Source: an archaeon
Lineage (GTDB): Archaea; Thermoplasmatota; Thermoplasmata; Methanomassiliicoccales; Methanomethylophilaceae
DNA length: 64,000 nucleotides
Assembly: GCA_024399275.1 (NCBI GenBank)
Contig: JAKSHS010000001.1
Span: 62,001 to 126,000 of the forward strand
Reading direction: 5' to 3'
Below the pieces are notes generated by a model that was not told where the DNA came from, did not search any database, and saw only the letters and a program-made list of their open reading frames with translations. This document shows, piece after piece, positions 26,446 to 35,137 of the stretch. The position numbers and the translations under genes were made by a program. Positions within the stretch are counted from its first letter, which is position 1; each line of letters opens with the position of its first letter.

Positions 26446-28119
26446 ATGAAAACAGATTTAGAAATTGCATACGAGGCAAATGTACTACCTATTGAAGAAG
26501 TCGCAGCAAAAATTGGGATCAATACAAAAGATCTTATCCCATACGGAAAGTCTATTGCAAAAGTCCCCCTCTCAGTATTAGAAAAACACAAAGACAAACC
26601 TGATGGAAAGCTCATTCTTGTTACTGCAATTACCGCAACACCAGCCGGTGAGGGAAAAACTGTAACTTCCATTGGACTTATTCAGGGCCTTGGAAAAATT
26701 GGCGAAAATGTTGTTGGAGCCCTCAGAGAACCATCACTCGGACCAACGTTCGGCATCAAAGGTGGAGCCACGGGTGGAGGATACGCACAGGTATATCCAA
26801 TGTGGGATATTGACCTTCATTTTACAGGAGATATTCATGCCGTTAGTGCAGCTCATAACTTGCTCTCATCTATATTAGAAAACCATATCACAAAAGGAAA
26901 TGAACTCGGTATAGATCCTACACAAATTACCCTAAAGAAAACTATGGACATGAATTGCCGAGAACTTAGAAACATTGTTATCGGACTTGGCGGGAAAAAA
27001 ACGGGAGGTATCCCTCATGAAAATGGTTTTATAATCACCTCTGCATCGGAAATTTCAGCAATTCTAGCATTAGCGTCAGATTTTAACGACCTTAGAAAGA
27101 GACTAGAGAACATCATTGTTGCATACACCTACGACAACAAACCAGTTAAAGCAAAGCAATTGGGTTGTGTTGGCGCTATGATGGTTATACTTAAAGATGC
27201 AATCAACCCAAATCTTGTCCAGACTCTTGAAGGACAACCTGTATTTGTTCACGGATTTCCATTTGCTAATATAGCTCATGGGACAAATAGCATTATTTCA
27301 ACGAGAATGGCTTTAAAACTTGGAGACTACGTAGTAACCGAAGCTGGTTTTGCTGCAGATCTTGGAGCAGAGAAATTCATGAATATTGTTTGCCGACAGG
27401 CCGGATACAGTCCAGATTGCATAGTTCTAGTCACATCAATTCGTGCGCTTATGATGCACGGTGGGGCAAATCTTGAAAATGAAAATACTATGAATATCAA
27501 CTCTCTCGTAAACGGATTTAGTAACCTTGACAAACACATCAACGGCCTCCGACAATATGGCGTTCCAATCATTGTCGCAATTAACCGTTTCTCATCAGAT
27601 AAGAAAGAGCATGTCGTTTGTGTAGAGAACCACTGCAAAACTATGAACGTAAACTATGCGTTCTCCGATGTATTTGTAAATGGAGGTGCGGGAGGAGAAG
27701 CTCTTGCAAAAGAAGTTATCAAGATAGTTAAAGGAAGAAAAGCAGTGTACAAACCTCTCTACGATGTTAACCTATCACTTAAAAAGAAAATCGAGATAGT
27801 CGCAACAAAAGTTTATGGTGCTGACGGTGTCGAATACTCCTCAAAAGCAGAAAATACCCTTGAAAAATTAGAAAAGCTTGGATATGGAAGCCTCCCAATA
27901 TGTATCGCAAAAACCCAAGCATCAATCTCTGATGACCCAGAAAAAAAAGGTGCTCCTACAGGTTGGAATCTCAAAGTTAGAGAGGTTAATATTTCAAATG
28001 GAGCAGGATTTATAGTTCCTGTTTGCGGAGAAATGACCCTCATGCCTGGTCTCAGTAAAAATCCTGCTGCAATGAATATGGACATTGACAAAAGCGGACA
28101 TATTATAGGATTAAAGTAG
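26446..28119 (+). CDS. fhs: Formate--tetrahydrofolate ligase
   Basis: Fhs (formyltetrahydrofolate synthetase), 557 residues, the normal family length. It makes 10-formyl-tetrahydrofolate from formate, ATP and tetrahydrofolate. The P-loop-like ATP site is TPAGEGKTVTSIG (about residues 66-78), followed by GALREPSLGPTFGIKGGATG and the C-terminal PGLSKNPAAMNMDID. Its presence implies a folate-based one-carbon pathway for biosynthesis. This is unusual among archaea but known in Thermoplasmata. The gene ends in TAG and stands alone. Confidence 0.96.
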   Translation: MKTDLEIAYEANVLPIEEVAAKIGINTKDLIPYGKSIAKVPLSVLEKHKDKPDGKLILVTAITATPAGEGKTVTSIGLIQGLGKIGENVVGALREPSLGPTFGIKGGATGGGYAQVYPMWDIDLHFTGDIHAVSAAHNLLSSILENHITKGNELGIDPTQITLKKTMDMNCRELRNIVIGLGGKKTGGIPHENGFIITSASEISAILALASDFNDLRKRLENIIVAYTYDNKPVKAKQLGCVGAMMVILKDAINPNLVQTLEGQPVFVHGFPFANIAHGTNSIISTRMALKLGDYVVTEAGFAADLGAEKFMNIVCRQAGYSPDCIVLVTSIRALMMHGGANLENENTMNINSLVNGFSNLDKHINGLRQYGVPIIVAINRFSSDKKEHVVCVENHCKTMNVNYAFSDVFVNGGAGGEALAKEVIKIVKGRKAVYKPLYDVNLSLKKKIEIVATKVYGADGVEYSSKAENTLEKLEKLGYGSLPICIAKTQASISDDPEKKGAPTGWNLKVREVNISNGAGFIVPVCGEMTLMPGLSKNPAAMNMDIDKSGHIIGLK

Positions 28120-28601
28120 ATGAGCCCTAAGCCCAGTAATTTCTGGACTAGGTAAAAGCTTGATTGGCTGTTTTTATTGAGTAACATCTAAATAGCCATC
28201 GTGTTACATCTCAAAGATAAATTTTCATGCAGTGATTTCAGTAACCAAATAATAAAATTCTAAAAGACTAACTTCAACATAAAATTAGCCCATTGCTTAG
28301 CACTGATCACATAGCACTCCCATTTATGCCAATTAAAAATGAGAAAAATAATGCTATTCTCACGGCAACAACCTTAAAATTTAGTGTAAAACACCTATCA
28401 AATAGACGGCACGTCAAGGAGTAATAACATAACAAATTACCTACAATGTCTAAAAAGAAACACAACTGTGTACCAAAATACCTGAGCCACTGCACGTATG
28501 TCGAATAAAATAACTAGTACGCTACCATGTGTACTAGTCTATCTGGGCTCACTCAGAGCCTAATCACAGATCCCTGACAAAGACGCCAACAAAACACACG
28601 T
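28120..28601. other. Intergenic region with two tandem hairpins
   Basis: About 480 bases between convergent fhs and rfcS. No gene is recognisable. Just beyond rfcS lie two adjacent perfect hairpins, ACTAGTAC-N10-GTACTAGT (28513-28538) and GGCTC-ACTCA-GAGCC (28546-28560). A weak CCAG-N6-CTGG hairpin with a later T-run (28170s) may end the fhs transcript. Confidence 0.5.
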
Positions 28602-29570
28602 TTAAGTATTGTCTCCATTGCTTTTACCTTCTGCCACGAAAAACGCTAGTAAAGATTCTAATTGTATTTTCTCATTACTTCCCTCGACAATTCGAAATTC
28701 AATTTCTCCAGTTTTATCCATAAATTTAACCTTGTCGCGGATGTCTATACTTAACTCAAAAAATGATGTGTGAATCTGTCTAATGATATCTAACCCTGAC
28801 AATCCAAATTCAATCATCACCTCATTCAATTTATTCCTAGCTCCAATAAAGTCTCCAGATAATGCGATTTCAAGCATTTTCTTTATCTCATCAGGATTAG
28901 CCATTCCAGATGTTTGATAAACTGTATCTACATCAATGCCACTGTTCAACGAGGCTGCAACTTGTAATGAGTTAACCGCACGTCTCATATCTCCCTTCGC
29001 TATGTAGGTCAGTGCTTCAAGAGCATCATCATCAATACTAGTCCCCTCATTTTTTACGATATTTTTAAGAAAGGTCCTAATGTCCTCGTCCAACAGTGGT
29101 TTGAATCTAAATATCACACATCTTGACTGAATGGGATCAATGATTTTCGAGGAATAATTACACGAAAATATAAAACGACAGATTTTAGAAAACTTTTCCA
29201 TCGTTCTCCTTAGAGCTGCTTGTGCATCGGATGTAAGGGAATCAGCCTCGTCCATAAATATAATTTTAAATTCAGCATTTCCCAACGGCGCCACTTTCGC
29301 AAATTCTTTAATTTTGCCTCTGACGACATCTATCCCCCTTTCATCCGATGCATTAAGTTCAATAAAGTTTCCCTGCCAATCATCTCCAAACATTTCTCTT
29401 GCTATTGCGAGAGAACATGTCGTCTTTCCTGTACCTGGAGAACCTGCCAAAAGAAGATGTGGCATATTTTTTGCCGCAACATAAGTCTTCAATCTTTCAA
29501 TTATCTGTTTTTGTCCCACCACTTCATCTAAATTTTTAGGCCTGTACTTCTCCGTCCATATCTCCCTCAT
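28602..29570 (-). CDS. rfcS: Replication factor C small subunit
   Basis: RFC small subunit, 322 residues, part of the AAA+ clamp loader placing PCNA on DNA. RFC boxes are clear: WTEKYRPKNLDEVVGQ (box II), GSPGTGKTTCSLAIARE (Walker A), FMDEADSLTSDAQAALRRTME (Walker B) and the SRC sensor in DPIQSRCVIFRF. The frame extends 38 codons upstream, but ATG 29570 gives the family N-terminus and follows a TATA-like GTTTATTTTAC at 29599-29609 at near-leaderless distance. Confidence 0.94.
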   Translation of the reverse strand: MREIWTEKYRPKNLDEVVGQKQIIERLKTYVAAKNMPHLLLAGSPGTGKTTCSLAIAREMFGDDWQGNFIELNASDERGIDVVRGKIKEFAKVAPLGNAEFKIIFMDEADSLTSDAQAALRRTMEKFSKICRFIFSCNYSSKIIDPIQSRCVIFRFKPLLDEDIRTFLKNIVKNEGTSIDDDALEALTYIAKGDMRRAVNSLQVAASLNSGIDVDTVYQTSGMANPDEIKKMLEIALSGDFIGARNKLNEVMIEFGLSGLDIIRQIHTSFFELSIDIRDKVKFMDKTGEIEFRIVEGSNEKIQLESLLAFFVAEGKSNGDNT

Positions 29571-29740
29571 ATAAACCAAATTGGCGATATCTCTAAAGTA
29601 AAATAAACATGCGGTGAGTATACAGCGGTCATCTGTATGATACCAAATCTCACTACAAACTAATATATATTCCACATATGACAATATAGATCCCTATTTA
29701 TCACAAATATGATTATAGTGCAGTACAATAATCCAGTACC

Positions 29741-30196
29741 ATGGAGATAACAGTAGCAACTCTAACAATCATCATTGTTGGAACATTGCTGATTGTTGGT
29801 GAAGCATTAATTCCTGGGGCATTTTTAATAATACCTGGCACAACACTTATGATAATAGGAATAATCAGCTGTGTCGTTCCCGATTTTCTGTACAGTATCG
29901 ATTCTCCAATATTGGGCATAGTTGTGGCCATTCTTGTAACCTTAATCACTACTAAAGCATACCAGCTGCTGGCTGCACCATCGCCACCCACAACGACTGT
30001 AGCTAGTTCTCTAATTGGGAAAAATGGCACTGTAATGGCAGAAACAACTTCTAACAACCTTAAAGGTAAAGTCAGAGTCGGTTCTGAAATTTGGAGCGCC
30101 AATTCAGACGAATCCTTAGAAATAGGAACAGAAGTTATTATTACTGATGCCAAAGGAGTACACATCAAAGTAAAAAAGAAGGAGAGTAACAAATAA
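29741..30196 (+). CDS. NfeD-like membrane protein
   Basis: A 151-residue NfeD family protein. Three membrane segments fill the first 80 residues (ATLTIIIVGTLLIVGEALIP, FLIIPGTTLMIIGIISCVV, ILGIVVAILVTLITTKAY). An OB-fold C-terminal domain with LIGKNGTVMAETTSNNLKGKV and GTEVIITDAKGVHIKV follows. NfeD and stomatin-type proteins are typically paired; here the last base of its stop is the first base of the stomatin ATG. Confidence 0.87.
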   Translation: MEITVATLTIIIVGTLLIVGEALIPGAFLIIPGTTLMIIGIISCVVPDFLYSIDSPILGIVVAILVTLITTKAYQLLAAPSPPTTTVASSLIGKNGTVMAETTSNNLKGKVRVGSEIWSANSDESLEIGTEVIITDAKGVHIKVKKKESNK

Positions 30197-31278
30197 TGGA
30201 TGCAGTAACTGTAGCATTACTACTTGCCGCCATGGCAGTTGCCGCGATTCTGAGCGGAATCAAGATTGTTCAGCCTTACGAACAAGCTGTTTATATGAGA
30301 TTAGGGAAATACATCAGAGTCCTCGATCAAGGCCTTAATTTTATATGCCCATTAATTAACCAAGTAGTCAAATTAGATCTTCGAACACAAGTATTAGATG
30401 TTCCAAGACAGGAAGTTATCACAAAAGACAATTCTCCAGTTAATGTAGATGCAATAATATACATCAAAATCACAGACCCAAAAAATGCGTTTTTTGAGGT
30501 TACAGATTATCGTAGAGCAACTGTATATCTAGCTCAAACTTCTCTCAGATCAATCATCGGAGAAATGGAACTAGACGAGATTCTTTCAAGCAGAGAAAAG
30601 ATTAATCTTCAACTCAGAGACGTCCTTGATGAAGCCACAGATAAATGGGGTGTTAAAATTGACGCTGTTGAGATTAGGGAAGTTGATCCAGCCGCAAAAG
30701 TCAAGGAATCAATGGAGGAACAGACCTCTGCTGAAAGACGAAGACGCGCAGCAATTTTAAGTGCTGATGGAGAAAAAAGGGCAGCAATTTTAAGTGCAGA
30801 AGGACACAGACAATCAATGATATTAGAAGCAGAAGGACACAGACAATCAATGATCCTTAAAGCAGAAGGTAAACGGTTAGCAACAATCCTTGAAAGTCAG
30901 GGAGAGGCGCAAAAACTACGCATAATGTCTGTCGGAGCATCTGTAATGGACTCAAAAGCGTTATCTATCCTTTCAATGGAGACTCTTAAAAAGGTTAGCG
31001 ACGGACAGGCATCAAAGGTGTATTTCCCATTGGAGCTGACAAAGCTTGTCGACGGCATATCTCAATATATGGGCGCAAGTATCAATGTCCCCGAAAGAGA
31101 GATAGCCAATGTATCAGACGTTGAGAAGGCAGTTGGCAGAGCTGACGATATTCTAGGATCAATACCTACAATAGAAGACATCAAAAAGCAGATTGAAGAA
31201 CCAAACAAAATCATTAAAGAAGAAGAAAGAGAATCGAAAGGAGACCAAGAAATTAATATCCCTGGCATAATCAAGTAA
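30196..31278 (+). CDS. SPFH/stomatin-like protein with 11-residue repeats
   Basis: A 360-residue SPFH (band 7) protein of the stomatin/QmcA type, anchored by an N-terminal membrane segment (residues 3-20) and thought to organise membrane microdomains with NfeD. The band 7 domain covers about 20-190 (VQPYEQAVYMRLGKYIRVLDQGLNFICP). It is followed by a coiled-coil with four imperfect 11-residue repeats (RAAILSADGEK, RAAILSAEGHR, QSMILEAEGHR, QSMILKAEGKR), then a charged tail. A terminator hairpin follows. Confidence 0.9.
   Translation: MDAVTVALLLAAMAVAAILSGIKIVQPYEQAVYMRLGKYIRVLDQGLNFICPLINQVVKLDLRTQVLDVPRQEVITKDNSPVNVDAIIYIKITDPKNAFFEVTDYRRATVYLAQTSLRSIIGEMELDEILSSREKINLQLRDVLDEATDKWGVKIDAVEIREVDPAAKVKESMEEQTSAERRRRAAILSADGEKRAAILSAEGHRQSMILEAEGHRQSMILKAEGKRLATILESQGEAQKLRIMSVGASVMDSKALSILSMETLKKVSDGQASKVYFPLELTKLVDGISQYMGASINVPEREIANVSDVEKAVGRADDILGSIPTIEDIKKQIEEPNKIIKEEERESKGDQEINIPGIIK
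30748..30854 (+). repeat. 33-base tandem repeats inside the stomatin gene
   Basis: The coiled-coil part is encoded by repeats of 33 bases. GCAGCAATTTTAAGTGC is identical at 30748 and 30781, and a 26-base unit starting GCAGAAGGACACAGACAATC is identical at 30796 and 30829. Near-identity at DNA level suggests recent internal duplication, and copy number could vary between strains. Confidence 0.75.
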
Positions 31279-31674
31279 AATATATTCCGCCTTTGGCGGA
31301 TTTTTCTTTTAATTGGAGAGGTTCAAGCATTTGCCTTGACACATTTTACGCATATCCACAATTTACGCAGAGATTCCAGATTGTTGCAATTGGCCCTTTA
31401 CTATCACATAATTTCATCGCACAGAAAGAAGCCTCACCTCTATCATATATCGTCACACCGCAAATTATCAGTATAATCATGTAAAATATAGTGCTCCGCT
31501 CACTATATCCATTTTTAACGATAGGCACAGAATACCAAAGGCGCGAAATTTATAATATACGAAAATTCTCTTCGAGAGTTGATTAGCTCACTACAAAAAC
31601 ATACAAAGTAATATGGTCTTTCAACACAAAGAATGCTTATCGTGGCACCAAAAATGAAATTAGGAGAATAAGAA
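31279..31674. other. Intergenic region with terminator and second hairpin
   Basis: About 395 bases between the stomatin gene and the tRNA thiolation gene. After the terminator the sequence shows no coding potential. A perfect hairpin ATATAGTG-N7-CACTATAT lies at 31486-31508 and is followed by ATTTTT. Downstream of it, TAATATAC-like AT-rich DNA probably contains the promoter of the next gene. Confidence 0.5.
31286..31310 (+). terminator. Terminator of the NfeD-stomatin operon
   Basis: TCCGCC-TTT-GGCGGA hairpin (31286-31300) directly followed by TTTTTCTTTT, seven bases after the stomatin stop. This is a textbook hairpin plus T-tract, noteworthy because archaeal termination usually relies on the T-tract alone. 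Confidence 0.75.
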
Positions 31675-32640
31675 ATGAAGTGTGATTTATGTCCGCACGA
31701 TGCAGTGATTTTTATCAGATATAACGGAGCACACCTCTGCGCGATACATTTCATGGAGTACGTTGAAAGACGCGTCAAAAAAGAAATTCGAAAACAAATA
31801 AATCTCAAATCGGGAAACAAAATCGGTGTTGCTGTCTCTGGAGGAAAGGATAGCATGACTACGCTCCACCTTCTGCATAAAATATTTGAAAAACGTAAAG
31901 ATATTGAAATCCATTGCATTACCGTTAATGAGGGAATCGGAAAATACAGACTTTCAGGTATAAATGCTACGAAAAAATATTGCAACGACAAAGAAATACC
32001 GTTTCATCTAGTGACATTCAAGGACATCTTCGGATTAACGATGGATGAAGTCGCTCCTATTACGAGAGAAAATTCTCCATGCACATACTGTGGCGTGTTC
32101 AGGAGAAAATGTCTAAACATTGTTGCTAAAAAAATAAACGCAAATTACGTTGCCACTGGCCATAACTTAGACGATATGTCACAATCCATCTTGATGAATT
32201 TTGTAAGAGGAGATGTAGAAAGACTGGCAAGATTGGGCCCTCATAAAAGGATTCAACCAGGCCTTATACCAAGATTCATACCATTGCGCATGATTCCCGA
32301 GAGTGAATCGCTATTGTATGCAATGGTTTCTAAAATAGAGTTTTGTAACATGACATGCCCTTATAGAAAAAAAGCCCTCAGAAATCAATACCGAAACATA
32401 ATAAACGAACTAGACAGGAGGTCTCCTGGCTCCAAATTCAGCGTATTGTCATCATACGACCAGATATATCCAATACTCACTAATAATCTTGAAAAAACGT
32501 GCCTTACGAAATGTAAATGTGGTGAACCGTCATTGTCTAAAAAGTGTAAGGCATGCGAATTGTCTGAAAAGGTCATGAAGGAGTTGAATAGAGAGCAGCT
32601 GCAAACCAGTATTAATCAACTCAAATCTCTTTCCATTTGA
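31675..32640 (+). CDS. tRNA 2-thiolation protein, TtuA/NcsA family
   Basis: A 321-residue ATP pyrophosphatase of the TtuA/Ncs6 group, which thiolates tRNA uridines. An N-terminal zinc ribbon (CDLC, then CAIH) precedes the PP-loop VAVSGGKDSMTTLH at residues 57-70. The CTYCGVFRRK segment and a distant cysteine in CNMTCPYR fit iron-sulfur cluster binding. A second zinc ribbon CLTKCKCGEPSLSKKCKAC closes the protein. AGGAGAATAAGAA precedes the ATG. It converges with cysS, overlapping it by 20 bases. Confidence 0.9.
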   Translation: MKCDLCPHDAVIFIRYNGAHLCAIHFMEYVERRVKKEIRKQINLKSGNKIGVAVSGGKDSMTTLHLLHKIFEKRKDIEIHCITVNEGIGKYRLSGINATKKYCNDKEIPFHLVTFKDIFGLTMDEVAPITRENSPCTYCGVFRRKCLNIVAKKINANYVATGHNLDDMSQSILMNFVRGDVERLARLGPHKRIQPGLIPRFIPLRMIPESESLLYAMVSKIEFCNMTCPYRKKALRNQYRNIINELDRRSPGSKFSVLSSYDQIYPILTNNLEKTCLTKCKCGEPSLSKKCKACELSEKVMKELNREQLQTSINQLKSLSI

Positions 32641-34039
32641 CGCCATCGGCTGAATCCTCGAGCTGAATTCCGGCAGATTCTAACTTATCCCTAATATCAT
32701 CCGCAAGATCATACATCTTTCTTGTTCGAAGTTTATTACGGATGTCAATGATAACTTCGATAAGAACTTTAGTTGCATCATCAGACACATTTTTACTCGG
32801 TGGGAAAATCCCCAGTACGTTATCAAATTTGTTAAACATTTTTATGATATTTTCCGTCCCTTCTTTAGAGAGTGTCTTTCCAGAAATCATCCTATTGGTT
32901 GCCCTTATAACATTAAAAATAACCTTTATCGCATCTGGTGTGTTAAAATCACTGTCCATCGCTTTTTCAAATTCTAACTCTGATGATGAAATAAGATCCG
33001 CCGCATCATCATTTCCGCTGGCACATCTAAAATAAGCTTGTAGTTCGCGATAATTATTCCAAAGTCTCTTCAATGAGGCAGCAGCCTCCCGGAATCCGTC
33101 CTCACTATAAATCAATGGGCTCATGTAGTGCGTACTTAAAAAGAACATACGAATAGTGTATTTATCATATTTTTTCGCGACGTCTCTTACTCTAAAGAAA
33201 TTTCCAAGCGATTTAGACATTTTTTCCTCTTTATTCGTACTTCCCTCCTTGACTTGCAGCATACCGTTATGCATCCAATATCTGGCAAGTTGCTTCCCCG
33301 TAACTGCCTCTGTTTGAAGAATTTCATTTTCATGATGTGGAAATATGAGATCGTTTCCTCCACCGTGAATATCAATTTGATCACCGAGATAATGTCTGAT
33401 CATTGCTGAACATTCTATATGCCATCCAGGTCTTCCTTTGCCCCAAGGTGAATCCCATGAAATTTCACCTGGTTTAGCTGCTTTCCAGACCGCAAAATCT
33501 AAAGGATTCTTTTTCTGAGAATCGGAGTCAATACGACCAAACGAAATCATATCTCCAATTTTTTTATTAGTAAGACATCCAAAATTTTTTGCCTTTTCAA
33601 CGGAAAAATATACACTGCCACCACTCGTAACATATCCATATCCATTATCTATAATTTCTCCAACCATTTTTATAATGTCATGCACACTCTCACTCGCCCT
33701 CGGATACATATTTGCCCTCATAACTCCGAGGTTTTCAATTTCTTCAAAATATTTTCCAATATATCTCTTTGAAAGCTCCAGTGGTTCGATATTCTCTTGT
33801 GTAGCTTTAATTATAATCTTATCATCCACATCTGTAAAATTTGTAACGTAAGTGACATCATAACCCTTGTATTTGAGGTATCTAGCAACAACATCAAACG
33901 AAATAATGCTCCTTGCATGACCCATATGTATGTCGTCGTATACCGTGACGCCGCACACATACATTTTGACTTTTCCTTTTTCAATTGGAATAAACTCTTC
34001 TCTCTTATTGGAAAGTGTATTGTATACTATCAATGGCAT
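32621..34039 (-). CDS. cysS: Cysteine--tRNA ligase
   Basis: CysRS, 472 residues, class I synthetase charging tRNA-Cys. The HIGH motif is HMGHARS at about residues 38-44, the zinc ligands include YVCGVTVYD, CSAM and the HHENE motif, and KMSKS is present as EKMSKSLGNF. Having CysRS means Cys-tRNA need not be made by the SepRS/SepCysS route. A tRNA-Cys gene lies about 950 bases away. Its 3' end overlaps the convergent thiolation gene. Confidence 0.96.
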   Translation of the reverse strand: MPLIVYNTLSNKREEFIPIEKGKVKMYVCGVTVYDDIHMGHARSIISFDVVARYLKYKGYDVTYVTNFTDVDDKIIIKATQENIEPLELSKRYIGKYFEEIENLGVMRANMYPRASESVHDIIKMVGEIIDNGYGYVTSGGSVYFSVEKAKNFGCLTNKKIGDMISFGRIDSDSQKKNPLDFAVWKAAKPGEISWDSPWGKGRPGWHIECSAMIRHYLGDQIDIHGGGNDLIFPHHENEILQTEAVTGKQLARYWMHNGMLQVKEGSTNKEEKMSKSLGNFFRVRDVAKKYDKYTIRMFFLSTHYMSPLIYSEDGFREAAASLKRLWNNYRELQAYFRCASGNDDAADLISSSELEFEKAMDSDFNTPDAIKVIFNVIRATNRMISGKTLSKEGTENIIKMFNKFDNVLGIFPPSKNVSDDATKVLIEVIIDIRNKLRTRKMYDLADDIRDKLESAGIQLEDSADGVKWKEI

Positions 34040-34325
34040 ATGCCATCTTATAGTTGCAATGATATAAAATGGGGATTGGAACGCACCGACTTATTCTTCT
34101 AAAAACAATCGTATCTATCATAGCAATCTAGACTAAGTTATCCCACAAACCACGCCAATCAGAATCCTGACACCACGTTTTACGAACCACTCCTCTCAGA
34201 AGTAAAAAAAGTATTCAGCAATACGCTTAGAAAATCCATACCACCAAATTTCCAGAACTCATCAAATCCACTCGCGTGAAACCCTCTGTGACGAGAACTT
34301 TATTAGCGAGAGTGAAAACCGCCAG

Positions 34326-34874
34326 TCAGGACATAAGGCTTGCAGACCTTAATTCAGTCGCGATTTTTTTAACTGCTCTTACCACATCTTCAGGTACTTT
34401 TGCGCCTGTACAAACCATCTTACCAGATCCAAAAAGAAGAACGACAACTTTAGGTAAATCTAACCTATAAACCAGCCCCGGAAATTGTTCAGGCTCATAC
34501 TCAACTTTCTCAAGTCCAAGTGTAATGGCGACAGTATTAAGATTAATTTCTTGCTCAAGGTCTGACGAGGCAACAATATTTTGAACTTCAATTTTCGGAT
34601 TAATTGTAATATGAACACTAGCTTTCTTCAAATCCTCTTTAACCTTCTCGATAGCCACTTTAATATCATCAAGGCTCTTAGCGCCTGTACAAACAACTTT
34701 CCCGCTCCTAAAGAGGAGTATAGCCGTTTTTGGCTCTTTTAATCTATAAACGAGCCCTGGGAATTGCTGTGGATTATACTCCGCCCCATCGAGTGCGTCC
34801 TCGATCGCGTTCAGGTCCAACTCTTGCCCAAGAGATGTGGACGCGACTACGTTCTCAATGTTCATCCGACCCAT
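34326..34874 (-). CDS. tbp: TATA-box-binding protein
   Basis: TBP, 182 residues from the chosen start, recognises box A in archaeal promoters. Two direct repeats of about 90 residues are clear: NIENVVASTSLGQELDL with FPGLVYRLKEPKTAILLF and GKVVCTGAKS, then VQNIVASSDLEQEINL with FPGLVYRLDLPKVVVLLF and GKMVCTGAK. The frame extends to ATG 34910, but a box TATTTAAA at 34910-34917 overlaps that codon. Transcription would then start near 34887, so ATG 34874 (or 34865) is the likely start. Confidence 0.94.
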   Translation of the reverse strand: MGRMNIENVVASTSLGQELDLNAIEDALDGAEYNPQQFPGLVYRLKEPKTAILLFRSGKVVCTGAKSLDDIKVAIEKVKEDLKKASVHITINPKIEVQNIVASSDLEQEINLNTVAITLGLEKVEYEPEQFPGLVYRLDLPKVVVLLFGSGKMVCTGAKVPEDVVRAVKKIATELRSASLMS

Positions 34875-34908
34875 CTGCCTACCCCTTACGTGACTGTACT
34901 TACACGCC

Positions 34909-34918
34909 ATTTAAATAG
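34909..34918 (-). promoter_or_regulatory. TATA box of tbp
   Basis: On the minus strand CTATTTAAAT, preceded by the BRE-like AAAT, predicts a transcript start around 34887. This excludes the longest open frame of tbp and favours ATG 34874. Confidence 0.55.
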
Positions 34919-34989
34919 ATTTGTGCAAACCAAATATTAGCCAGAACTCACAAACCTGTCAAACAGGCAAACCGCTAACTAAAAACAAA

Positions 34990-35060
34990 AGTCGGAGGAG
35001 AGAGTTGAACTCCCATCTGAGGATCTGCAGTCCCCTGCATGGCCGCTGTGCTACTCCGAC
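34990..35060 (-). tRNA. tRNA-Cys (anticodon GCA)
   Basis: Minus-strand cloverleaf of 71 bases. The acceptor is GTCGGAG/CTCCGAC with discriminator T(U)73, the identity element of tRNA-Cys. The D-stem is GCA/TGC. The anticodon stem GGGGA/TCCTC has one G-T pair and loop CTGCAGA with anticodon GCA. The T-arm is GGGAG-TTCAACT-CTCTC. CCA is not encoded. A TATA box (TTTTATATA, 35084-35092) lies about 27 bases upstream. Confidence 0.95.
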
Positions 35061-35137
35061 ACAGCGCAGCCCATTAGCGTCACTATATAAAATATTGTCC
35101 AATATAACGCTAGCCTTAATTAAATAATCACATCGCT

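Noticed and set aside
29571-29684. N-terminal extension of the RFC small subunit
   Set aside because: Unlike the family, and the TATA-like element at 29599-29609 lies inside it.
34921-35127. 68-codon plus-strand frame
   Set aside because: It covers the tRNA-Cys gene on the other strand.
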